From Fragum whitleyi (taxonomy: Eukaryota; Mollusca; Bivalvia; Cardiida; Cardiidae), in the NCBI GenBank assembly GCA_948146395.1, contig OX411552.1:9009686-9073685 (forward strand): DNA of 64,000 bases. Reading direction: 5' to 3'. Below the pieces are notes generated by a model. It did not search any database and was not told where the DNA came from. It was given only the letters and a program-made list of their open reading frames with translations. Each line of letters begins with the position of its first letter. Position 1 is the first letter of the stretch. Positions 1-12,400 of the stretch are shown here, piece by piece. A program made the translations under genes and the position numbers.

Positions 1-304
1 AGGGGAACGTTGGAACATTACATTTTACGGCTATATAACGGTGTTTATGGCGGTACAGCTTATACAAATACGTGTAATTTCGATCCCACCTATTTCTATG
101 TTGGAGTCTTTCATCTATGTTTTAGTTGCATTCATAGTAAGGTGAAATGATATACGGTTTAGAATTAGTTTCTGTTTTCGATTCAATGCACTTATTTTTT
201 AGCAAAACAATGAAAAAAAGTAAAACATGTAACCAACTATCCCCGAGCCCCCTTTATTAAAATTCTCTCAATTCTCTAACAAAAATTGTTCTTGATTATT
301 TCAG
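1..304. other. Upstream intron sequence of the transglutaminase gene
   Basis: AT-rich. No exon with family similarity and no RNA gene seen; assumed to be intron because the next exon starts at an acceptor at 304. Confidence 0.5.
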
Positions 305-415
305 TTTGAGAGAGACATTCTTGAAGTGTCAATGCTCTTACTGACGGGCTATGCTTATATGCGCGATAAAGACATGGGTGACCCCGTAAAGATCAGTCGA
401 CAGATTTCAGCAGTG
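305..415 (+). CDS. Transglutaminase exon 1 of window (core domain)
   Basis: Encodes 37 residues beginning [12 protein letters not shown] and including [13 protein letters not shown]. This matches the stretch just upstream of the catalytic-Cys segment in animal transglutaminases (GDPVKVSR-like motif). Acceptor tttcag and donor gtatgt are both present. Phase 0 at both ends. No further upstream exon was recognised in 1-304. Confidence 0.88.
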
Positions 416-3400
416 GTATGTAAAAGAATACCAGCCATATGTTCAGAATGACAAAACGGTGCAAACTGTTTACAAATTGAGGCCCACTTTGCACGCTAGT
501 GCACGTGCAATGTGGGATATAATTTGCAAAGAGTTTGTACCATTTTGTCATCCCGAATGCGAGGCTGGTGTGATGAGCTCGACTCCGATAAGATTTTTTT
601 CACACTAGGCATATACAACCAAACTTTCACCTCGTACGAGGGTTGATAAAAAATCATCTAGGTTTTGCATCGCAAAATTTCATTTTTGAAGCAACCGTTC
701 TGGTATCATTCGTTGTCGGAACTCAATCAACATATGAGTATGTAAAATTGGTGTGCACCCGCATTTGCCATAGACAATGCAATGATAACGAGTACCCGGC
801 GTAGTAAATAAAATAACTCATATATTTGGCCCTCTTTTCTAAATTCTTTTTCTCCTCAAACAGAAGAAAACTTGAAAATTTATCGAGATGCAGGAATAAG
901 TATTACATATGGCTTGTCCTAATATCATGTATTTTGATCGTAGAAATTTTCTATAAGTCCAATTTAAATAGTGGCAGGGTAAACGTACTGAACGGTAGAG
1001 ACGACGTCTATTGACCGCTGGGATTTTTGTCTATAATAATTTTTTTTCCGAGGGGAGCAACTGTTCTATTTTTTTTATTATAAATTAATGCTTCAAATGT
1101 GTTTTCTATGGTGTAATTTCCATGTATTCAGTTCTTAAACTGCGCAATTTAATGATACTGATATACAATGTAATTGATATCTTCTGAAAAATTATTGCGT
1201 GCAATTTGATTTTATGTTTTATCTGAATTTATCAGTAAAAAACCCCAAAGTTATACCGTTCTAAAACACTGGATCCGTAAAGATACATGAATACCGAGTA
1301 TTACAAAAACATTTTAGATTAACTGTATTGGAAAAGTGATAAGTAGTAAAAGCATAAATAACCAAAGAGCTTGCGTGCAAAGCGGGATATGCATCGAAAA
1401 TAGTTTACACGGTTTTCTGAACGCAGGGCTGTCTAGTATAGTATATTCGGAGTAGTTTATTTACTTTTGCAGCATAGCTTTTGTTTTAGACATTTAGGAT
1501 CAATCGTAATTTTACCGTGTCTAGAACAGAAATGTTATTGAGCGAGCCTTGGCGAGCTTAAAAACGTTTCTATTCTAAACGGGGTTGAGATTAGCTTGTC
1601 TCAAACAAATTAAAATAAAAGATTCCTCTTCTCTCATAAATAACATTCATGCACGTAAAAATAATCCATTTTGGGGACGTCTAGATGATTAAAAATCGAG
1701 GGTGTTACGATTCGCAGAGATTTGAAAAACGAGGGCTTAAGAAGTATTTGTAGGTCTGTGCAAAAGATAACGCCCGTAGAAAGTTGTTTTGACGCTTTTC
1801 TTGCAGAAAAAGAAAGACTAGAGTATTAACAGAGATTGTAAATAATTCAAAGAAACGCTTTAACATTAGCCCAACACCTATAAATACAGAAAAAAATGCG
1901 TTATGATTTGCATCGGTATTTTTTTAAACCGACGTTACTTGGTCAATTTATGATTTCACAAAGTTTAAAGCAGGAATTAGATCAACGTATTTTGTTATAC
2001 TCTGTGTTAAGGTTTGACATGAATATTTTTTACGTATTTTACTAATCAATGGGTATACTCTTCAATGTTAAACTTTAATAGTTTGAATTAAAGAGGGTTC
2101 TAACGCATCATAATAAATACAGGTGAACAGCCAGGATGATTACGGTGTGTTAACCGGTAACTGGTCTGGTAATTATGAAGGCGGGGTTTCCCCGTTAGCA
2201 TGGACCGGAAGTGTGGAAATCCTTCAACAATTTTACAAAGAGAGGATGCCGGTACGGTATGGACAGTGTTGGGTGTTTTCCGGAGTCGTGACGACAAGTA
2301 AGTCTTCCCTGCTTTAAGGAAGACAAAACGGTGCAAACTCTTTGCAAATTATACCCCGCTTTGCACACAGGTGCACGTGCAAAGCGGGATATAATTTGCA
2401 AACCGTTTACTATGTTTTGTTATTCTTAGAGCCGGGCTTATTTTTAATTTCTTATGTCGGGTCCTAGGTATTACTCAGAGTGTTACCAACTATGACTCCG
2501 TTCATGACAGTAATGGTTCTTTCACTACTGTTCCAATGAATAATGTGTATGTTTTGCGCAAAGCAGGAATTTAGACTATTCCGGAATTATCCTGTGTTAA
2601 GTAGGAATTCTCTATTTGTAGGGCAAAGTCAGAATTATTACTTTGCACATGACGGTTGTGGAAATGTCTGTGTGCAAAGTAGGAAACTGGGCAGAGTTAG
2701 ATTTTTGCATTATTGTATCTTTTATTTATTATTGATTCATACAATATTTATAGAGGTTTACACAAAAAGCTAAAATAGCCAGTCTTCCTTGCGGTCCTCT
2801 ATTAAAACTACAAAAAATTTAACAACAATATATACATTTTAACAAACATGTGATCTATTGGGTACTTTGCATGTAAAACTATCGTCATGTTCAAGCAGGG
2901 ATCCCGATCAATTACGAACATTGCCTTGAATAAGTGATTAACCCAAATCCCAAATGAACGAATTTCAGTGTGGCACAATTTGAATGGAATTGTAGACGGC
3001 AAAAAATGAAGTCAAAAGCTATAGAATTGTATGGTTTTTTTTTGGCGTGAAATATAGAGGGGTGCGTAAAATTTAGAGGGAAAACGAGTATCTTTCCCTT
3101 CTCCCAATACTCCGTACCCATTTTACAATGGACGTCAAACGTGGTATTGTCTGGGAAAGGGTTAAATGTAAATGTAAAATTATTGTCAGTGGGCAAATAA
3201 AACATAGATTTATTAATTGAAGAGAGAAATAATTGGTAAAATTCATGATGTCATCAAAAAACCAATGTGCAAAAAAAAAAAAATAAGAAAATAGTTAAAA
3301 GAATGCCAAATTATGTTATCGTGCACAATTTGATTCGATGATCTTGTGTAACATTTTAAAACGATCCATACACCATGACTCAATCTTAGGACTAAAAGAG

Positions 3401-6400
3401 AAGATTGATATAATAGGGAAATTGACATTTAAAATTATCAAAACACATTTCTAGTACATTTTTTTAAAGAATCGACAGTACCACAGTCTTTTATCGACTG
3501 CGGTAGGCTATTCCAATATTTTGCGCCAAACATGAGAATTCTCCACTATAAAGTGTTGTTCGCGGCATTGGCACAAGTGGATCCCCATTTTGATTCAATC
3601 GCAAATTAGAGCCATTGGTTTGTGAAACTGGTTTTAGCATGTCGGTCATGTATTCTGGTGTAAAACCATTTTAAGCTTTGTAAGTCAAAACAGCCTTATT
3701 ATAATTTATTCTATTTCCGATAGTTTGCCAACCAAGTTCTGCAAACATGTCTGCAGACGGCGTTCCAAATTCAGCCTTTAATATTATCCTGGCTGCTTAT
3801 TTCTGCAGCTTTAGGAGCCTGTCAAGATCGGTGGAGGTTGTTGACCCTCAAAGTACAGAACCATAGTCTAATAAAGGCATGATATATAACTTTGATAAAA
3901 TAACCTTTGTATGTGTTGTGGAACAAACTGGGAAAGTTGGCGAAGAAGTGATATTTTAGATGTAACATTAGAACAGAGATAATCAATCTGCGCTGACCAG
4001 TTTAAACTTTCGTCAATATAGATACCTAGAAGTTTTTGTTCACGGACGGGTCTGTCTTTTTTGATGATCAAAGTCTAGTAAGACTCCGTGACAATGTATA
4101 CATGTTCTAATATACCGAAATAATTTATTATTGTGCGTCGATGTTCTGATGTTGTGGTATACAGTTAACAACATTGTGAAATTGACAGGATGAATGATTT
4201 TGAAATGGTTATTGAATTTATCTAATGAATGTGCCAAGCGAGTTTTTGGTGAAATTCAAGGAAGGTAACCAAATATTTCAGTATGTCGATACCTTGGTAT
4301 CGCAACTCGGGGTGCCACCAACTTTGACTCTGCCCACGACACGAACGGGTTCTGTCACTATTGATATATAATATATATTTCAGTATGTCGGGCTCTAGGT
4401 ATCCCAACTCGGAGTGTCACCAACTTTGACTCCGCCCACGACACAGAAGGGTCTGTCATTATTGATGTATAATGTATATTTCAGTATGTCGGGCAGTAGG
4501 TATCCCAACTCGGAGTGTCACCAACTTTGACTCCGCCCACGACACGGACGGGTCTGTCATCATTGATGTATAATGTATATTTCAGTATGTCGGGCACTAG
4601 GTATCCCAACTCGGAGTGTCACCAACTTTGACTCCGCCCACGACACGGACGGGTCTGTCACAATTGATACAGTCTATGACGAAAATGACGAAGAGGTCTC
4701 TCATCTCAGCAGTGACTCTGTTTGGTAAAGATTATTTTAAGAGTAAACCTGATGATTTTAATGATAAATAATCCTTAGTAAAACTTTACACGTTAAAGTA
4801 AAAATATTTAGATGATAACTATAGTAGATACCTTATGTTAAGAAAATGTTTTAGATACAGGTTACCCTTACTTAAAGTGCTATTTTAGTCTATGATACTT
4901 TACAGGAATTTCCACGTATGGAATGACTGTTGGATGAAGAGACCAGATTTACCTGATGGCTATGACGGATGGCAGGCAGTTGATGCAACACCGCAGGAAC
5001 TAAGTGGAGGTACGTTAACGTCATTTTTAACGTCATCTATATTATTATGAAACGTCATTTTAACGCCAATTAGATTTAGGTTATTATGACGGTTATGAAG
5101 AATGAAGATAGTAGATTTCATATCTACTTAGTGAATGTACAACAGGACTGCAAAAAATACACGGCCGTTTGTATAATCGGCCAAGTTAACGATATTAATT
5201 GCATTATGCCGTCATTTTCATCTTAACATTAGGGCGCTTACTGTTTGTTTTTCTTGAGGATAACACGATTATGGCTTGTCATTTTAACCATGGTCCTTAC
5301 TCACACAGATCTCATAATGCAAGTAGAAAGACAGACAATTGATTTCTGACTGTAAATTAAGCACGCTTGCCCCTCGACCAAAGAGCGTATGCCTTGAATC
5401 TTAAATTTTGGACATAGCGCAGTTGGTATGGCGTCAGTTGGTTGGGTGTTATACGCCCTTGAACGTATAAATGGGATAAAATCAGAAGATATAATTTGGA
5501 AACATGAAAACAATTGAAAATTATTTGTGAGAAAGGTTTTTAGTGGTTCAGCTTGAAATTATTGAATTCAGGAGAAGAAAAAAGATCTTACTTCAGATAA
5601 AAGTTCGATCTCGTCGTGGATAAAGAATTTGATATGCTAAAGGAAAATGGGAAAAATATGATGGGACAATTTTGATCTCCCTTCAAGGTAGAGTTGTAAA
5701 CTAGCCGAAAATAGTTATCTTTTGATATGTTTGTATAGAGGAAAAAATAATACCCTTGTAGACAAATTCTTGTAATGGAGAAACAATTTATCTTGCAGTC
5801 AAATTTTGAACTCGCGTTTGGGCGGGGGATTTTGTTCCCTTTAGAGAGAAATCTTTTTATCTTGACGCAGAAAAAATTATCTGGATTTCTTCAGGAAAAA
5901 ATTTGATCTCGCTGCAGAGGGACGTTTTGAGCTCGTAGTCGAAGTAACTTTTGCAAGTGTTGTTTTGATCTAATTTTTATCCAGTTGGTTGGAGTAATTT
6001 TGTTCACCCTCCAAAGAATTTGTTAAACTGGCTTCAAAAGAAAATTTTGATCTTGCTGTAAAATGGATCTCTCCTTCCGTACAAAAATTCTTGCTTTGGA
6101 GAAAAAAAATATCGTACAGCTGCAAAAAAAATAAACTCGTTTTAGCCTGCGAAATTTTATCTCTCTTGGGAGAACCTTTTTATCTTGCTGCGAAAAAAAA
6201 TGATCTTGCTTTCGGGAGAAATTTTTATCTCACTTTTGGAGAAAATTTTATCTTTAGTCGCGAAATTTATATTCATATTTTATTTTATATTTTTTTTATA
6301 ATTTATATCAAAAGAAAGTTTTTATCTTGTTCGTGATCATGCTTCGGAAAATGAAATAATAGATCATAATTCTGTTCGCAGGTACGTACTGCATGGGTCC

Positions 6401-9400
6401 AGCTTCTCTGAATGCCATAAAGGAAGGTAATATTTGTCTGCAATACGACGCACCTTTCGCGTTCGCCGAGGTGAATGGTGACAAAGTGGATTGGTTAATG
6501 AGGGATGATGGATCTCTTAGTATAACGAGAGTTAGAACCAATCAGTAAGTCATGCAATTAAAAACATCGTGAAATTGACAAGTTGAGTGCTTCATGAACG
6601 TTTTTGGAATGATTTTGAATGAGGACGTAGAACGAGTTTTTAAGTGAACATTTAAAAAAAGTAATACAATTTCGTTAATTTCGTCAAAACTGAACGAGAA
6701 ATCTATATTTTATTACATCTTTTCTACAAAATCTAGTCACTTTTCAGGGGGAGGGGGGTTACGGTCCAACTACATGCTAAAAATCCACACCAGGCATAAA
6801 AATCGTAGAATAATTCATTCGATTAGAAAAAATAGAAAAGAAATGTTTGAAATGACTTTGAAGTCTTTTTGAACGATTTCGGGGCTTTTTCGAATGGTGA
6901 GAGTGCGTGTTTTGAATGAATAAATGAATGATTAATACATAAAAAGATAAATAGATAAATAAATGGAAAGCTGAACAAGTGATATGGAATGGTTTCGACC
7001 TAAATGAGTGTCAATTTCACGATGGTGTTATTATACACAAATATATAAGCTTCTTATTTGAACATATATGATTTCAGTTCTTGTTTACGAGATAAATGTT
7101 TTCTGATTGTTTGAAAATTATCCGGAGGTTAAAAAGGTAGCTTGTCATTTACAACATATCAATCGATGGCTTGTTGCGAGACAGTTGAAACTACCTTATA
7201 AGTATATAGGCCGTTACAACTCTCTCGTTAAGTCATCAATTTGTGTTTTATATTCTCGTTCTACCTTTCCCATTTTATCATACCCTCACTATTCCACAAA
7301 TACTACTTTGTGCAAACATTTCAAGCTCTACGGTATTATAATTATGACCCGTCACGCGAAAAGGGATCATCTGTGTAGTGCGTAAAGTTTCGACCCCAGT
7401 CAGACTGCGCTGACTGACTAGGGTGAACACTTTTCGCACTTAGCTTATTTTCTGAATCTAGAATGATCAACCTACCTTCATGTCAAAGAAATTTTCAAAT
7501 GCGACCTCTGGTTGACCTATGCTGGACCCAATCTCTTTTTCAAAGATTAAACTTGCAGTGTTCCCAGATGGTCCCTTTTCGTATGACAGATCACATATAA
7601 AAAAGACGTTGATATTTCAGGGTGGGGACAAGGATCAGCACTAAGGCTGTAGGCAAAGATGAGCGAGAAGACATCACTGATGAATACAAACATCAGGAAT
7701 GTATGTTACCAGTTTATATTCTATTCAACTTTTACTATTGATCAAAACGAATCTTCCAATTGTTTTAGTTAAATATCTTATTTTTCATATGCATCATTAT
7801 TTCAACAAGGGCACGGATGTCGTAATTTGCTGAATAATGCAAAATATTCTTGTAGAAAACGGGCTTATTCTTACTAGAATGCAACCCGACTTAACCCATT
7901 TGATAGTCTGGAGAACTTATAATGACCATCACCCACGCCAAGTTTCAAGTCTATATATTGAATAACAAAAGAGAAATGACCAAAGTAAAAGATTTTCTGA
8001 CCGATGCCAAAGAACGCACCAACGTCAACCAAGCTAAAGTCAAGCCAGGGTATTCGAAAACGCGGAAAATGTGGTATAGCCATGAGTAGGGGTGGACTGA
8101 ACTGAAATTTAACAGGCGTGAGATAACGGCACTTAATTACAAATGTAATCACCACCACCTGTATACTGAAACAGTAAAGAAACTCATCAAGTAAAACAAT
8201 TTTTTCTCCCAATCGATATTCAATGTTTTTTTTTTGTCGTTCCAATTTTAGTTTCTTCATGATGAAGTCGGTTTCGAAGGCATGTTACTTTCACGCTATG
8301 ACATATGACGTTTACAGATGCAAGCAATTGTAGAAATTCCAGTAGTTTTGTGTTTCTGTGATCCTTCAGTATAGTGAAAAGACCGTGACAGCAAAAAATC
8401 GTTCGTCCCGATTTCTCTATATTAAACTCGTCGAAACATTCAGATAGTATGGTTTACCTATGACGATACTAATACGGTGACTGAAGCTCGACTTTGGTTC
8501 GAAAGTCAAAAAAAGTCGAGCTAAAATTGATTAAAGATATAAAACAGTTATTCTTAAATATATGAAAATAACTCAAGGGAAACAAATTTTATTTTTTCGG
8601 TTTTGATCCCAAGTTTAATCTTTACAGTGTGATTAAAAAGATTGGTTCTGTTTAGTCTGCACTTCAAACGTACGTAAACGTTCTGTTATCATGATATATA
8701 CATGTATTAATATCTAGAAAATTACAGAAGACAAACGTTGAACAATTGCTTGAATTTTGAAATCAGGGTTTGTCAGCTATTGATTGTTGTGGAATTCCAA
8801 AAGGATTTGAATGAAATGCTTAGTGAACTTGACCGACGATTTGAATAGATTGATTGATCGAACAATGAAAGGGTCATTTGCAATTAATCTAATAATGATA
8901 AGTGTCAACTTTATTTCTAACAAACTGTATATAAATTTGCAGGGGGAAAGAAAAACAAGCAGGCCGTGGCCAGAGCAAATCGTTTTGGTAAAAAAGCTGA
9001 CTACTTTGACGAAGGGGGACCAAAGGTTCGTTTTTCTTAACCCTTTCCTGTTTTACAAAATATTAGACCTGTCCAAATTTAAAGGTTTTGCAGACGAAAA
9101 TTTAAAGTGGATTTCATTTGAAAAAAAAACCCATTCAGTTGGGTAGAAAATAGTGTGGAAAAAGAAGAAATTGCTTGTCAGAAGCAATTTCTTCTTTTAT
9201 CACAATGTTTTCTCAATCATAAAATCACAGGCACATAAAAAGCAGGGATTAAACAGCAAAGGATTAAGTCGCCGAATCTATCTTGGTAGTGTCTTCTTTG
9301 TCCGTCTGTTCGTCCTTCAGCTCTTACGTCCACATCTTGTTAAGATATATCCTTCATTTGCGCTTTGCTTTGCATGAAACTCTCACTGTATATGACCATG

Positions 9401-12400
9401 CAATATTTTGTTCCTTTCTTTTTTATCAGATCAAAGCCTTCTGTATTTTTCTGTCAACACCCCATACCCTTCATTGTACCCCCCGTAAAACTAAGTTTTA
9501 CGGGGGAGGGGGGGGGGGGTTAAAATAAAATCAGCCTTCATGTCTATGTTTGTGTCTCCGTCCATCTGTGTACCAAATACTACCCATTTTGTGTTGTGAA
9601 CTCCTCCCACAGTTTTCCTTCAAAACAAAGGAAACTTAATCTCAACATGTTTAAGATTTACAAGACGCATATTTGGAGTGCCAACTCCCTTTTTGGGATC
9701 CAAAGGTTCTGGGATCGAATCCCGGCCAGATCACGGGAATTTTTCTGAGCAAAAAATTAACTCCACGTTGCTCCTCTCCACCCAGGTGTGTAAATGGGTA
9801 CCTGTGAGAATGCTGTTGCGCTGATGAGCGCCGTATGTTAACAGCCGACTTGCAAATCGGTGATCGGGGGTTAAAGTGTGAAGTCGGTTGAATATGCCTG
9901 GCATAGAAACAGATTATAAACCTAACTTTAACTTTAACTTTTTGCTGAAGAGTTATCTCGCCTTGAACTTAACACAATCTTTCCTCTTCAGGGGCGTGTT
10001 TTACTAAACGTCTTACGAAAAAAATGTTCGTAAGCCAAAATCGCAAAGCGTACCTGGTGTCTTCATTCATTATTTGATTCTGCATTGCAATATCGCATTA
10101 GAATCGTCTTTAGAAGACGATTCCAATGAGGTAATGCATGACGGAACTGCATATTTAGTAACTACCGTAGAAGCATCTTTAGTTTTTGACTAACGCAAAA
10201 AATGATCGTTGGATGTTTAGTGAAACAGACCCCAGTTTCTTTGCAACCAAGTTTGTCACGAACTCCTCCTACTGTTTTTCTTTCAATTGAATTGAAACTT
10301 CATAAATACGCGGATTTCATATTGGATAATTATAGGACACAATTTTGGAATGTCTTATCCCACTGATTGATGAATTATCTCTCCTTGGATGTAGATTATA
10401 TTTTTTCCATCTCCTTACATATACTAGATTTTCTGTACTTCAAAGTTTTACTTCAATAGAATTTGAAATAGAGAGGTGTACTGACAATGGCGCTGTATTC
10501 AAATATCGCAAGTCATAATATTGAAGTAACAATTTACCCAGTGATAGAAATCTCTTCCCTTGAACTATACTATTTCCCTTCCTTGTACAAATATACGTGA
10601 CAAACTTCTCCTTCGGCTATTCTTCAATTATAATGAAACTTTGTAATAAAAATGAGCACAAATTGACGTTTTAGAATACACAATTATGATGTATAAACTT
10701 TCCCTGGTTCAAGATGCGCAGTTAGTAACATCGCGAAATTCACATTCTTCTCAATCAAGACCATTCTAAAACGCTTACTCAGCACTCCAATCATTCATTC
10801 CGAACACTCTCTCAAACCGCTCAACAACGTACCAAAATCACTAAAAATACTAGTTCAATAGCTAAATCCAAATAAAAATTGATGAAAAAATCCATGATTT
10901 AATTGACTTTATTTTGGGAGCGTGTTATTGCTTCGTAAAGACATATAAGCCATTTATAATACTTTTATAAATATTTTCTTAAAGGAGGTATTTTAAAAAG
11001 AGCTCGCTCCACACACTCATTTGATTTCATTCCAAAACCATCACTCACCTTGTCAATTTCACGATGTTCTTAACTGTACCTCCTTTTGACCTTGCAGATA
11101 TTTCCTTTACACATAAGCTTTTATTTAAGGTTCTCATTAAGAAATCATGTTTTTGCAGAGCATATAGACGACTCTTACATCTTCATCACTAAATTACTCT
11201 TGATCTTTTTTATTAAGAAATATTTATTGCATAAACTTCACTTTTTATATAGTAATTTTCAAAATTACTTCAGGCAATCAGACAATTTTCAAATACAGTT
11301 AATAATAACGTGAAATTGACAAGGTGAATGATTTCGGAATGATATTGAATGAGAGAAGGAAGCGAGTTTTGTACGAAATCAAGGGGGTTAATGTATTATT
11401 TACATATTTTCTTGTTAGTATCCTTTCGGGCTATTCAGACGCTATGCAATCCATACCTAATAATAAAAACGTACAATCGTTTGATCGATTTGCATGTGAT
11501 GTGGATCGTTATGAACGATTTCGAATCGATTTTGAACAAATCCGGAGCGTTTTGTAATGGTGAGTGAGTGTTTGGAATAATCAAATAGAACGAATAGTGA
11601 TCGATTAAGAATGGATGTCAATTTCACGATGTTACTAATTATAATACGAAGTGACATACATGTTATATTGGTAGAAAAGCCACGCACAAACTCAAAAGTG
11701 CTACCTAAGTCAATTTGCTTTTTCTCTAGGATGTTGAACTGGACATTGTAGTCCCGGAGAAAGAGACTTATATTGGTGAAGACTTCGAGTGGAATGTCAA
11801 ACTAGTTAACACTAGCCCGGCTGTTCGAACCCTGAAAGGCCGTGTTAACATTTCGTCGTCCTTCTATACTGGTCTACCATGTAAGAAAATTATGACTATA
11901 CCAATAGAAGAAATGGTTCTAAAGCCGAATGAAGGTATGGATTTTTATAACCTCGTCATGAAGAATAAAAACCTAACTATCAAGTCAAAATGAAGACCGA
12001 ATTTACACTTTTTTCTTCAATAATTTGACATCTTACACGCTAAAGTCATCAAATTCCTTCATTCGCTCATTACGGAGTATTTCGGGAACTGAAGATTTGA
12101 AATTTCTCTTAATTATGCGACTCTAGTGAATTTTGTAAAGGAGAGTTCTCGTGTTTATTTCGTTTACTACAGACATCATGGGCAATATTTCGATTCAATT
12201 TTTCCTTCAGGATAATCTAAATAAACCATACATTTATATAAGATAAAGAATATCTAATCAAATGGCTGCAAATATGCTAAAATGTTTCAAATGCAGGGTA
12301 GCGTTTTAGAACTTCGTTAAAGAGTACATATTGAAATAGGTAAAAATAAACTACTGCGACTTCGAGGTTTCTTTAACCCTTACCTGAATAGGAGCGAATT

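Noticed and set aside
4282..4585. CRISPR-like or satellite array
   Set aside because: The regular 101-bp repeats are explained by partial exon duplication; there are no spacers, and the host is eukaryotic.
7874..8260. 128-codon minus-strand frame in a transglutaminase intron
   Set aside because: No domain, no coding-like composition, and no splice sites that extend it.
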